From Morinoia aosen (Eukaryota > Arthropoda > Malacostraca > Amphipoda > Talitridae), in NCBI GenBank assembly GCA_030386875.1, contig CM059562.1:63610201-63674200 (forward strand): DNA of 64,000 bases, in the 5' to 3' direction. Made by a program: the position numbers and the translations under genes. A model generated the notes under the pieces. The model ran no database searches. It was not told where the DNA came from and saw only the letters and a list, made by a program, of their open reading frames with translations. This document shows, piece after piece, positions 1 to 12,500 of the stretch; the first letter of the stretch is position 1; each line of letters starts with the position of its first letter.

Positions 1-2673
1 CAGCTTCATCAGTAAACTCACAGATCAGAATGTTTATTGTTACGAGTGCACACGACCCGTCAAAAATATATAACAATGTTTGACAAATCACGTGACACAA
101 GTTCCTATTTATTAACAATACACGTGATATTCATTCTGACACCAAATCCGATGGATTAATACACCAAAAATTGTGGAGTTTATAAAGCTTGTGTCACAGA
201 TACGCTCATCACACACTTTCGGCCGGTGGGTATGACACACGGACGGACGCGGCTCTTATTATAGTACAGATGTGTAAAGCTGCCGGACATAGGAATATAT
301 ATACTCAGTTGAATGCCCACTATCTGTAAATTTTTCATTATTATATGGATTTTAGTAAGTTTAATTTTACATTTTCGATTATAAAATTCTATACTGTAAA
401 TATCACTGCAATAATCATAAGTACCTAGATCAGATTGAAAAAAATGCATCCTCAACTTTCATTTCCACTATTCAGACACTACTTTCATTCCAAACTCGTA
501 TTTAGAGGCCATTCCATAAATAACTGAAACCAGTGCTAATTTAAAGTAAAAGGCAACCGTTGATATTAAATCCAGATTACACTGCCAAGTGACTTAAAAA
601 ATCTATCGACGAAACGAGCATCAATCTTAGCCGGCTTCCTAATGAGTGTGAATGACATGAATGAGAATTTAAATCTTGCCTTGATGTCTGAGAAGCTCTA
701 GTAATTTCCTCTAAAATAGCGAGCGAGTAACGAATAATGTTAACTATGTTTCTTGAATTTTTCTCGCTCATCTTATTTGCAACATAAATTAAAAACTTGA
801 ACCGAACCCTGATTAAATTGAATTTTCTTCACGAAGATGAACGAAAGATTTTGCCGAAGGAGTAAATGTTCACTTGGGCTGAACGAGCTATAGCTCTCTA
901 ATAACATTGATGCAAGAAAAATAACGAAATATTTATAGTTATAGTATAACATTTACAAAATTAGATGTATTCAAACTTTGTTGGTAAACAACAAACAACA
1001 CGAGTGTGTAGAACGCGTTTGTTGTCATTTGGGGCTAACTTGGCACATGCAGTTAAGATGGTGATCGATTTTGATATTGTACTCGCTAAATTGATTTTTC
1101 AAACTGTCTCGAATGAATTTATAGAGAGTATTATACTACACTTCAAAGCAAACATTTTCGAATTCGAACAGTCTTAGCTCAAGAATTCCAGTCCTTCAAT
1201 TTTTAATTAGACGAAGTTCAAATAATGATGTCAAGTATTTACAATTTATAATGTAATACAAAGAATGATCGATATTCATTGTTCTCTCGTAGCGATATTA
1301 ACAGAAACCGAGTCAATTGCAGCAAATTTTTACGAGTAATGAATTTTTAGGATGCTCTGATTTCCTAGTTCACACAGGAATTGCTCGTATAGTATCATAT
1401 AGCTAATGCCATAGCTGATGCCACAGCCGTACACGAATTGTGAAACAACCTCTCTCCACACGTCAAGTTTATCAAACGCTTGTTCAAATCAAGTTTTTTT
1501 GTGAAGTATTAACATCATTTTACATGTTAATCATCATGATGAGGGATTAAAGGCAAAAAATTATGATTTTCTTTGTACTTTTTAATAAGAATACATTTAA
1601 TCATCTAGAAAATTAATCGCGGAAAAAATACAGAAGTAGTTATTTTCTGGCTGCGAAACACTGGATTTAATTTTTGAGTACAAAGCCAGGATTTGTTCAG
1701 AAATTTTTGCAATATTTATTTGTGTACTTGGCCCGCAGTTTAAAGCCTCGCAAAAAGATAACCTCACATGTATTACATACATTGATTGCTTTCAGAAAGT
1801 GTCACCTGCAAAATTCTCTAAATTCCTTTTTTATAGTTGTTCTGCAAAAAGTAGGTAAAATTTTGCAATACCCAAAACATTCTTAGCTATCTGAGCTTTG
1901 AGTGTGCCTCGTAAATGGATACCACGACAAACACTCGCCTGTGAACTGAACAAAACAAATTTGTTTTTTCTTTAACGAACGCACCGTATAAAGTTTCAGA
2001 CCTCACATCGGACACTGCAAGAGTAGAGCAAAAGAAGATCAGTTGCACTAGCGTAAAGGAAATTAATACCTCTCGCTTTGAAGTACTAGTAAAATTTATT
2101 CAATTTTTCAAGTTGCTAGCTTGTTGTAAAGAATATTTTGAGTGAGACAACACTGATGGCACATGCAAAGAGGACGCATACAGGACCCACGAAGGCCTGT
2201 GATTTTCATAACCTTCTTCCTTAAATTGCTTCGAGGATTTCACTTCAATCTATGATGTTCAGCGCAATCTTTTGTCAGAAGATGAAAACAGTTCAAAAAT
2301 GCAGAAGTTTGTCAATAATACATAAAGTAAAGCTTAAAAGTTGATGCTAATCACTTCACTTAACGAACGCAAAATTTATTTACGGTACTTTGAATACTTT
2401 TAACACAATTAATTCACTAATAAGGAATCATTCTCTCAGTTATGAGTCTCTATTTAATGTTGCAATCGATATGCCTTTACTATAACGACCTTGAGACTTC
2501 AAATTGAAAGGCCGGAAACTTAAAGATCATTGGGTGCTACGACTTGGAGGCTGCAAGTGACTACAAAAAACACAGTTCAACAGCGAGTAAGCGTTGATTA
2601 CGCATTTCCTAAATTATATGTTAATCAGTTTTATTAGGCCGAATTTTCTAGCCCCACTTTCAGCACGTTAAGC
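1..2673. other. Non-coding A+T-rich DNA
   Basis: No frame here looks coding. The open stretches are short, biased to A/T codons and carry no recognisable motif. I see no tandem array or paired terminal repeat. This is probably intergenic or intronic. Confidence 0.6.
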
Positions 2674-2816
2674 TTTTACAACAAATGGTAACAACAAGAA
2701 CTACGAGATTTTACAACAACTTGTAACAACAACAACTACGAGATTTTACAACCCCTTGTAACAACAACAACTGCGCGATTTTACAACAACTTGTTTTAAA
2801 TTAATAATTACGAGAT
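2674..2816. repeat. 35-bp tandem repeat, four copies
   Basis: Four consecutive units begin at 2674, 2709, 2744 and 2779. Each opens with TTTTACAACAA or a close variant, passes through a stretch rich in AAC triplets and ends with ACGAGA or CGCGA. The first three are exactly 35 bp and the last has a slightly diverged end. Units 2 and 3 differ by only a couple of bases, so this is a minisatellite with moderate decay. It does not preserve an open frame. Confidence 0.9.
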
Positions 2817-5800
2817 TTCAAGAAATAAAATGCTCTCTGATGCTGGTTGCACAAACATCAATCAGAAGTACGCGTCTTTAAACACGGGCTCATTGCTCGG
2901 AACAGGGAGAGACATGGAGCAAAACACGACCGGAGGGCGCGTGAGGGCTGGCATCCAGGTCTCGGTCTCACGTAGCTCGCGTTGCACGGAGATCCCTCGA
3001 GCCTGATGGACGGTATCGTCTTGATAGAGGCCATATGCTTCCTAATCTTCCGTCTACAGCTAGGATCTCCTACCTCATTCTCGCTCTCACGTTTCTCATG
3101 GATAGGGATACATCCAGTCCAGAATTATTATTATTTAATGATTCAGGGGCTGTGCAAGGAGGCTTGCTAAAGATTTGTGGTACCTGCGTGAAAATATACG
3201 GTTGTATTGAAACGTACAACATAAAAGTGCTCACGGAGAGATGTTTCCCAAAAATACCGATGTCGTCATTGAAGGAGAAGCATGCTCGATGAACTGTGCA
3301 GTCTCTACTACTCAAAATTTTTGAAAAATGGTGAGGCGAACTTGCCTATCTAAAAATTCATACCCAGTGAGAAGATTGTTTTCATTTCATCTAAAGGCGA
3401 AATATCTGTAGTTTAGGTGATATTAGTATCAATAACTTTATTTTAAATATTTTCCCATCCTTCCGATTTTAAACAGATTTTTTGCGATTTTACATGCTTC
3501 TTATTGCAACATTTGTGCAAAATGTCTTTGAAAAAACATTTACACCGAACATCTTACAGGTTCTCCTTTCAAAAGTTTTATTGCAATGCAAGATGCTATA
3601 GCAAAAACTTCCTCGAAAAAATCTATTCCTCATCTAGTAAACTGGAAAGAAGGGAAGACAGAGCTAAGCCGAAACACGAATGGACATTCTTCTTCTTCTT
3701 GACATCCAAAACAAACTTTCAAGTAAATGGTTCGATCTAAAATTTCTTCTATGAAGCATCGCTAGAGGTCTAAAACTTTCTAATTTTCAGTGGTACTCCA
3801 ATGGATGTTTGATGTTTAGTATCACTGCCCTACTGTTGTGTCAAAAATGAGTGGGTTGATTGAAAGTGATTAGTTGTGCCGTTAATCGGAACGAAATGTT
3901 AGCGACATGAATTAGCGACATGAATGATTGCGCTGGAAAATATCAAGTCAAACCTGAACTCTCACATTTTCACATGTGAAAGAATTCACCAATGATACAG
4001 AGTTGTAAATTACCTAGTACAAAAGTCCCGATGTGTTGAGCAGAAACAAATTAAACAGCGTAGCGCTGAGTGAAACATGTCGAAGAGTTATTTGAATTGC
4101 AAATTGTAATCCCAAATATAGATCTCAAGGTGCTTCAGGGGAGTATGCTCGAGAGATGTTGGAGATGGTGCACTTTGACACGATCCCCCGGGTTCAGGAG
4201 TTCGTTTAAAGTTGCAGCAGCCGGGGGCAGAGAGTGTTCGCTCCTGGCATGAGGAGGTACTGTCTCCGTCAGTACGTGTGGCGACGTCAGATATGCATTA
4301 ATTCGGGCATGGAACTTCAAGGGGCTGAACTTGATACTTTAACTCTTTACACAAGCTTCTTCACACTGAAGAGAGCATAATTGAATTGTTGGTTTTGACT
4401 GCATGTTCGAATTAGTTTAATGATGTGAATCCAGTTCACTTGCCGTCGGCGTAATAATGTTCCCGTTCGTTCTCGTAATTGAATGTTTAGATTTGTTTCA
4501 TGTGGAGGAAAAGTAATTGTCCTGAATCATGAAAATTGTATACTTCTATTCAACTAACTCTGGCTGATGTTTACATCTACTTTAAGCACAATATCTTTAT
4601 CGTCGTTCATTTCAGCAACAAAATTGAAGAACACGTTTCTTAACTGGGCTAATAGTGTTTGCCTTAGCCCGTTCTTAGAAAAGTTATACAGTAATGAATC
4701 TCACAATTCTTCCAGAATGCGCTTTATTGCTAAAGAATATTGCTAAGCAAACAACCCTCGCCCATTCTAATTGGAAGGCGCTCTAAGAGAGCGGTATTGT
4801 ATTAAGCCCTAAATAAATTGTCACTGCGTGGCAGCATGCATGCCCTAGAGCAGCGTCTGTCAAACCTGGAAGTATGGTCGAGCCTACACACAATTGTATG
4901 AATTCATCACGAACAATTGATTCCGCTATGAGCAAACAGAAAATTTTCCATATTAAAAATTAAGCTTAATGAAAAAATCATTCCTATGCATTTTGAGTGA
5001 AAGAGACTGCTATTAAGTTAAAATATATCTGCTTATTTTACGATTATAATTAATATATGTATCAACATTGGCATTTTTCTTCTTATTAGGATAGTTATTA
5101 CTAGAAATTTGAATTTAATACATCAGAAATAAAACTGCACACCTTTTTTACATGACATTGCAGCCTGTAGTTCTGTCAGCCGCTACGGACTGTAATGTTG
5201 TAAAAAAGTATATGTGAAACATTAAGGTGTTCCAGAACACTCTGCACTTTCGATGTAAGTAAAGTTTACTTCCTAAAAATTCCATGTAAGCCGAACTCAG
5301 AAGAGCAAAACATGGTTGCAGCAGACAAGATATGTTTTTTCCCCCAATTCGGATTCGAAGATTGTTCTCACCTGATATTGGAGTCACACTTGCCAAACGC
5401 CCAAGCGACTGACTTGATTGTGACTGACTGTTTCAGTGTAGCGTTTTATTGACAAATGTAAATGCATTTACAAGACCGACAAGCGATGTTCTCTCCGCAC
5501 CGTCATGGCCGGCACTCCTGCAATCCGCACGCGGGCGTTGCCACTCAAATCAAGCTTTCAGGAAATCAAACCCAGAACAGGTTCTCACTCTGCGGTATGG
5601 AACAAAGGTTTCATGCAAGTAAACTTCGATGAGACACCTAGATTTTCTTCAATAAGTGGTTATTCTCATCTCCCTTTTTGAAATATAATTTTAAAGAGAG
5701 TGTAACCGAAGTAAAGATAGGAAGAAAAGTTAGATGTCTACCAACTTAGATAATTCTACCCTTTACTCCACTTTCGCCAACGCATCACGTGGGTTGATTA

Positions 5801-7922
5801 GGTTAAAAAATTAAAAACCAATAACTAATTCAAAAGTTGAACAATAGCACTCCGAAGAGGTTGAAAAAGAGTTCTCCAATAACTTTTCTGTGAAAATAGC
5901 TATAAAATTTTGAAAAATTACCAAAGAGTTGTTCGATTGGAAGGGGCTATAAGTTATACCACTACTGTCCTTTCCAATCTCTTAGTTCGTCTAGAAATTT
6001 AAAAACATTGAACGAACTCACGTGTTGATTAAACTCTAGTAAATTATTCTGCGAAACGATATCTGTCGTCGAGGCATCATATTTTAACATGAGGCATTGG
6101 AATACCTTTTAAAACATGAATAGAATATAATAAAATGCATCCATGGGAACGATTTGAATGCTTCGTTCATGGACTCAACAAAAGTTCCAAGCTGCCACAC
6201 CAATCACGCGCAGGCAACAGAGAAAGAGTTTGAGGCTCCTCTGAGCAATGTGCGATCATCAGGGATTTTTTTAAAAAAACAAAATTTTAATGAAATATTG
6301 CGACGTACGAACATGATTTATAACGCTATTTTTATATAAATGGATCTATAGTTTATGGTTGCGAATAACCTGAAAAAATTACATATGAAATTCTACATTT
6401 ATCAACAAAAATATAAAACTTGTTCAATTTCTCAGAAAAAGAAACAACGTTCGAAAATGCAGGAGTAGAAGAATATTATGTTCAATGTACTACTTTATGC
6501 TCACTCCATTCATATTGTTCGACAAAAACAGGAAAATAATTCCGGGTGAAAGAATTGGAGTCAACAACACCCAAGGATTTGCAAAATCTTTTCGATCAAC
6601 TTTTAGACTATCCTTACTCACTGTCTTAAAGTAGTGAAGCGTTGCCTTGACATTGAAAAATAATTTTATCAGAAATAGATCATCTGTGAGCGTAAGATTC
6701 ATAAAGTTATCGAGAAGAGCTTCTGTACTAACCAGTAAATTTCCCGTTGGGGTCCGGTGAGTTGCAGGCGTTTTTTTGTAGTGATACGAGGCAAGTTTGT
6801 TTTCTTAGACAATATTCTTCACAATTTTTCCTATCACTTTCATTTCTGTTGTTAACTTCAGCGGTGAACTCACACTATGGGTTCCATTCAACCCTTTCTT
6901 TGACGGCTTTAACGATTTTAAGAGCACCTAAAGTTCGAGGGCTAAAAAAAAATTTTTCGAACACGATTTTTTGCAGCTCGAAGTTGTTTGAACCGTTGAA
7001 GTAGATAAACTGTACATTTTCGCATCTTTAGTAAATAGACAAATTTGTATTTGTTCTCACCCTTACAACAAACATTGCTCAACAATGGGTGCAGGTTTTA
7101 ATGTAACAAATGCGTCAAATAACGGAGAATTACGTGAGAAGTATAAATGTTTTGAAATTGTTCACTATTCACGAAGATGGGTCTCCATCATGAGAAGACT
7201 ATTACTAGATTCTAATTTGCGTTGGAAATAGGCTTTAAAAATTCTTCCGTGCTCTATCCAAGCTTGCACATTTTTGAGACACAGTCTTTTCAACAAAATT
7301 TACCCCTCAGCCATCAAAGTCAAGTACAAGGTCCGAACTCGCACGATCGACATCAAAACCCTTCTACTGGTAGAACGCGAGGTAGATAAAACGGTTAGAG
7401 AAAGGAATGAATAACAGTTAAATCTTAATTTATTCAACCGATTGCAAGAAATGCTTCCTTATTAAGTATTCGCTGCCTCCAGACAAACTGGCAACAATTC
7501 TGAAGTATAAGAATCATCTTAATTAACCAGGAATTTGAGGAACCATCCTTCACTGCCGCTGTGCTGGCATTTTGCAATGGAGAAATAGCATGTTCACGTC
7601 GAAACACTGACATTTCACCTAAACAACAGATTGCAAATGGCGTGCGTGGAAGCCCGTGAACTCGGATCACCACGCTTGCCCGGATCTGCCCAGTCATTTT
7701 TCATTCCCACTCGCTGGACAGAGTCACCTGGCACTGTCCCCAATTTGCTCATGTTTCAGCAATTCATGGCCTGCCACCGTATCTGTGATACAGTGAGCCA
7801 ATAATTGAGCCTTTCCGGGTGTGCACTCGTCCATCGGCACTTCGTGACAGGGTGCCCTGAAGAACATACTGTACTCGTATATTAAATGCCTACCACGATA
7901 CTCTCTACAACCACCTATAACT
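2817..7922. other. Non-coding DNA, no supported gene
   Basis: A G+C-richer patch with many CpGs lies at about 2880-3010, but none of its frames is convincing. A 13-bp direct duplication with core TTAGCGACATGAA sits near 3899-3925. All other open frames are short and overlap frames on the opposite strand. I find no element ends or RNA gene. Confidence 0.5.
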
Positions 7923-7991
7923 TCATCTGCATTTGGAAACGCTTTTGAGTCTCCACGTAAATTGATGTACGAGCTTTGGCTTTCGTGACAT
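7923..7991 (-). pseudogene. Truncated inverted copy of the 9022 ORF
   Basis: Reading the minus strand from the ATG at 7991 gives 22 residues that match the first 20 or so of the ORF at 9022. Both share MS, KPKL, QFTWRLKSVS. The frame then hits a stop just beyond the end of the DNA similarity, so the hydrophobic part of the plus-strand ORF is absent. The alternative frame (ending in KRF) is also open in this copy and in 8990-9077, so DNA similarity alone does not prove which frame was coding. The same frame is open in three related copies, which favours the ATG frame. The protein family is not recognised. Confidence 0.35.
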
Positions 7992-8104
7992 CAGAGAACA
8001 AAATTGCAAGTGTTTGTGGGTAATATATATTTAGAACTAGTAGGTCGAAACGGTAGAAATAAAAAATATTTTTTTCATGCGAACAAAACAAAATAGAACT
8101 CATG
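7935..8104 (-). repeat. Left arm of a 170-bp inverted repeat
   Basis: The reverse complement of this stretch aligns with 8907-9076 with few gaps. Identity is highest (about 90% by eye) over the 80 bases nearest 7935 and lower toward 8104. The spacer is about 0.8 kb. The arm carries the 5' end of the same ORF that starts at 9022, so it is an inverted, broken copy of that gene rather than a transposon terminal repeat. No target-site duplication was found at the arm ends. Confidence 0.8.
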
Positions 8105-8906
8105 ATAAAAAGCAACCACAATGGTGAGGACGTCGTGCTCTGCGCCACCCTCTATCTTGAATGCTACCCTTGAAAATTTTTGTTCGAATAACTGAATATT
8201 TTAAAGCTCACTGATTGCAAATGTGATCGCGCAGATTTTCAAATGAATGCCGCTTATTTTAACACTTTAACAAATGAGATATCTTTGACACTTATTTAGA
8301 CGTTTTGATTTTAAAAATGTTAGATTTAGTTTAGCTCATCACCTACTAGTACAAAGGATGAGAAAGAGTCTGATTTTCAGTGAAAACTGAGTGATAACAT
8401 TAATTCATCGACAGTGTGCTTAGTTTCTTAATTATTTTGTGAACGTACTATTGAAAGGTGACAATACAAGCTAGTGTGCGTTAATCAGTGAGAACCAAAT
8501 TCAGATTTAACGTTCGTGCAGATATTCGAATAGACAAGTCTGCGGGGCCACTCCTCTGTATACATACACATACAGCCGTACGCCAATCACTAACAGAAGA
8601 TCATACATTATTTGAACAAATATACACCCCACTTAATTTATTAGGATTGGAGTCTCAATGGATTTGATCGTTTATTCTTGTAATTTCGTACTAACTAATT
8701 CAATTTGAGCTTCCACTCTAGCTTTTTTACTTCTAAGAACAAATCGGAACTTCCTGCCACTTCTCCCTCACCCTCTCACACCTCGCCACAACTCCACAAA
8801 TGCCGTAATCCTTAACTATTCAGGTGGGTTTACCCTTGTCAAATTTTGAATGACGAATATCATAAATTCGTCGTGCGACTTAAAGATATGTTTTTTGAGC
8901 CAGTTA
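8105..8906. other. Spacer between inverted-repeat arms
   Basis: The spacer is A+T-rich with no coding frame. No copy of the membrane-segment part of the flanking ORF family was found on either strand. Confidence 0.5.
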
Positions 8907-9076
8907 AATGAGTTCTACTTCCGCACCTTCGCATGAAAAAAAATGTGTTTGAATTATTGCCGTTTTGACCGACTAGTTTTGAATATAAATTATCTACAAA
9001 CACTTTCAATATTGTACTCTGATGTCACCAAAGCCAAAGCTCATACGTCAATTTACGTGGAGACTCAAAAGCGTTT
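8907..9076 (+). repeat. Right arm of the 170-bp inverted repeat
   Basis: This pairs in inverted orientation with 7935-8104. The arm contains the start codon and first 18 codons of the ORF at 9022. Similarity to the left arm ends shortly after the codons for LKSVS. Confidence 0.8.
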
Positions 9077-9270
9077 CCCCCGTTGAGCTCTATTTTGTAT
9101 TTCTTATATTACATTCATTAATAAACATTATCAAAATTAAAACAACTTACAATGGGATTGATTTTTATATTTTCTCTCTGTCTTTCGTACAAACATTGAC
9201 TTGGGCTGTCATGGCACCCATATATGTTTATCACCTAAGGACCTTTGTATTTAGTCATTTTAAAATGTAA
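9022..9270 (+). CDS. Small two-segment membrane ORF, copy A
   Basis: An 82-codon frame starts with ATG and ends TAA. After a basic N-terminus (KPKL, RQFTWRLK) there are two strongly hydrophobic stretches: about residues 23-40, and about 51-74 containing SLSFVQTLTWAVMAP. A short positively charged tail follows (LRTFVFSHFK). The ORF at 9615 shares the MS..P.L..Q start, a central GxxF, an SF-T-P spacing, and LR with HFK at the end, so the two are probably diverged paralogues. The hydrophobic-segment-then-basic-loop layout resembles part of an insect chemoreceptor, but the C-terminal gustatory-receptor signature is absent. It may be one exon, a short membrane protein or a relic. Family not recognised. 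Confidence 0.4.
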   Translation: MSPKPKLIRQFTWRLKSVSPVELYFVFLILHSLINIIKIKTTYNGIDFYIFSLSFVQTLTWAVMAPIYVYHLRTFVFSHFKM

Positions 9271-9614
9271 TTCATCTTTTTATATACGTTCTGGAGTATA
9301 TTATATATGGCAGCATATTTCAGATAGTTAATTTTATGTGTTGCTCCAATTATATCGCAAATGTTTTGTTCAGCATTGTACAACAATCCTTTTCATATCT
9401 CTGACTCCGGTAAACTCTGTTGCGCCAGTAACATTAACATAAGAAATTTCATAAATTTGTATTGTAATAAAATATTATTTTCTCCGAGCTCACTAATTGG
9501 CATTCAAGTTGATAGGTAGGCGTGAAAAGATGGTTCCAAATATCGACCTCATAGTCTTAGACGCAGAGTTACTCTACATAAGTCCCCGCACTTTATTTTT
9601 AACATTAATTCCTG

Positions 9615-9884
9615 ATGTCGCACGTTCCTACGCTTGTATTTCAAAGTAAGTGTGCGGTAATAAAAGTGTTTTCAACAATGCGTCGTCTCCGGTATTGTAT
9701 TATGTTTTCTTTTGACTTCTATTTACATGCATTATCAAACCTACATTACGCAACAAAGGGAATGCATTTTTCCGTGCTTTGCTCTCAATCATTTCTTTCG
9801 ACTATTAACATGGGTATTACGACACCCTTGATGATTATAGATCAACTAAGGATAATAATGGAAAGACATTTTAAGAACCATTGA
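9615..9884 (+). CDS. Small two-segment membrane ORF, copy B
   Basis: An 89-codon ATG-to-TGA frame lies 344 bp downstream of copy A on the same strand. It starts MSHVPTL and has hydrophobic stretches at about residues 28-42 and 53-75. It ends LRIIMERHFKNH, matching LRTFVFSHFK of copy A with identical spacing from the SF and P landmarks. Overall identity is low, but the order and spacing of shared residues are hard to explain by chance. A stop lies two codons upstream of the ATG, so the start is fixed if this is a first exon. No splice signals, poly(A) signal or promoter could be assigned. Confidence 0.4.
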   Translation: MSHVPTLVFQSKCAVIKVFSTMRRLRYCIMFSFDFYLHALSNLHYATKGMHFSVLCSQSFLSTINMGITTPLMIIDQLRIIMERHFKNH

Positions 9885-9916
9885 TGTTTTTGGCATAATT
9901 TTTTGGAAATGAATAG

Positions 9917-9977
9917 TTTTCCTCATTCTTTCTTTTCCTCATTCACTGCTAAATTGTTTTCCTCATTCACTGCTGAC
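9917..9977. repeat. 24-bp tandem repeat, two full copies plus partial
   Basis: Two adjacent 24-bp units at about 9933 and 9957 share TTTTCCTCATTCACTGCT. A shorter copy of TTTTCCTCATTC precedes them near 9917. This is a simple local duplication with no coding content. Confidence 0.8.
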
Positions 9978-12478
9978 TACAAATCTATGTAATACACTTC
10001 ATATTTTATTGAATTTAACCTACAAAGTGATCTTTTGTGTTCACTGTCGCGAAGCGGATACTTTCTAATTCCTCCGACAAATTGGAACCTAATTTTTTAG
10101 AGCAAGGCCCAACATAAGGAATAGACAAATAAGTCGGGTTAAGAAACGATAATAACTAAACTACAGGCAGACGAAATTACTACCAGACATCAGTGTCATT
10201 GCGTGGATGTAGAAATGGTTATTGTACAGTACAAAGGTAGTATGAATTAATAGGTTAGAGAATTGAATATAATAGAGTTCGGGTGCTTGCTTAAGCTCGT
10301 TTTCTTAACTCATTTCCTTGTACGTGCTCTACAATTTTTTTGAAACGCTCTTTTTATTTAATCTTAGTTGCTCTATCCGATCCTTTGTCACCCCAACCAG
10401 TGAACCGATTTGAGTATTCTCCCCGGGATTTTCAAGTTTAGATACCAATAGAACTTCTTTATAACAGTCTAAAGTAAGTTTTAAATTTAGATTGAATTCG
10501 TTCATAGTTGAAAGTTTCAGCGCTGAACAATCTTGCGCGGAAATTTTGAAGCGCTATTTCGTCGGTGCAGAACGGGCCCATTTCCGGAATTATGATGATG
10601 ATGAGAACTGCTCGTAAAAGTTTAATCTAGTCTTCAAACCAAGGAAAATCTCCTTAAAACGAAAACACCAGGCGCTTTTGAGCGCTCCAAATCTGTTTTT
10701 ATTTTGGCCTTCGAGGATGATTCAAGTATGAATCTCACTTGAATGAATCTGACAGCTCTTCGTTTTCGTAACATCAGCAACATGAAAATTCAAATTGGAG
10801 TCTATATGTCATACAAAGCCGTACACGGATAGGTTCTTAGAAAGTCTTCAAGATTTCACTGCGGTCACCGATTTGGAATGTTGCATGGTCGCTGTCGAAG
10901 CTGCAGATGGTCACTCGAATTTTAAAAAAGTCTTCACTCCCACACAGAGTTCTTGTATTTTGAAATATTCTACAGTTAAAGCAGGGATTTAGAGCAAAGT
11001 ATGACTCAAATAAACATATTGCAGCACATCTTTAACTGCGTACTAATGTTGTATGCGGGTTGGGATTCCACAAATCTTCTATTTAAATTCTCATTAAAGG
11101 TTTCGCGAGCTTTTTGTTGCGATGACTAATTTTACTTATTCAATTATTGCTCTCTTTCCATAGAAAATAAGATAATCGGGTTTAACAAACTTCTTATTTT
11201 AAATTATTTATGACTCATTGAGTTTTTACTCGTGATACATAAATGTATTTTAAGTTGCGAAAATATTCAACCTTCCAAAAACATTATTCTTCGTCGTAAG
11301 ACCAGTGTTGCACAACTTGATGAATGTTTCATAAAAGAATTTGACAAAGTCTATCTCATGAAAATGATGTAACTGCCTCTTTATTTCTCGAAGAAAGTTC
11401 ATGGAAATATTTCCCACATATTACAGCAGGTTTTCACTGAAATACTATAGCTCCCTAAAATGTTGTGAAGTCGCGACACTATTATTTACTGCCGTCTAAT
11501 TTCAATACGAATAAATTTATTCACTTTTCGAGCAGAATGACACTAATTTCAAGCTGCGCAAGTTATCAATACATGGTCCAGGTGACTAAACCGGTAACTT
11601 CTATATTACTAACACAACTCTTGAGAAAGTAGAAATTATTCCACTCCTTGCAGCGAAGTTGCAGGCGCTTAAAATTACCGAGGAAACTTGTGAAATTATC
11701 TCTAGCAGCAGAAACCGTAAGAATTCAGAGACAGCCTCTAAAGTTATATGAGCCTCGGGAAATGGTGTCGTGTGCACCAGAACTGCAAGCACGAGATCAG
11801 TTTCATCGTTCATCTGAGCGGAGGATGAGCGATCCAGAAGGCCACTTTTGGTCGTAGATGTTGAGGGGACGCGTTCCGTTGAGCATGGTGAGCGTCGCTG
11901 GCTAAGCCCGCTGCTCCTTTCTAGATTTAATTGAGGTAGAGCTTTTACATGGAAGATGAAGTTTATCTCAGTCGTTTACCTAACAACTTTTGTTTTAAAA
12001 TAAGTTCGCGAGAAGGAGTTTCTCGGATATCCTGTTTAGTGAAAATACATAATCCTATAGTTAGATCTCTCGCTCGAAATTGTTTATTTTTCCTATTTTT
12101 GATCTCTTTCTCCGCACGAATGGTACCAATAATTGTACTCTGTTAAACAGTAAGTTAAAATGTAGTTTCTTCTGCAATATAAAAAACATTTTCATCCGAG
12201 ATTTGAATTACTGGTTTGTATCCGATACATATTTGTCACTACAACCTCACACAGTCGAATGACGTAGCAGAATTTTTCCGATAAAATCAATGACAGGTAG
12301 ATTACGCTTTAAAATCTCCAGCCCACAAACTTGCTTCCAGATTCAACAAGTAAGATTGATAGGCAAAATTTCAATGTTCAAAATAAAAGTAGCTTGGAAA
12401 AAAACTTTCGCTTATAGAAAATCCAACCTTCGGTGCGATATAGTTTAAATAACTGAAGCGCTAGCAAACCTATGTTAC
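9978..12478. other. Non-coding DNA
   Basis: No supported gene. A block with somewhat higher G+C at about 11640-11860 is open on both strands over about 70 codons, but the opposing frames shadow each other and neither carries a motif. Confidence 0.5.
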
Positions 12479-12500
12479 AACTACTACTACTACTACTACT
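12479..12500. repeat. Trinucleotide microsatellite (ACT)n
   Basis: About seven uninterrupted CTA/ACT triplets. It lies in non-coding sequence. Confidence 0.95.

Noticed and set aside
7434..7697. 87-codon minus-strand frame next to the inverted copy of the membrane ORF
   Set aside because: It shows none of the shared landmarks (SF-T-P, LR...HFK) of the 9-kb family, so it is not the missing 3' part of that copy.
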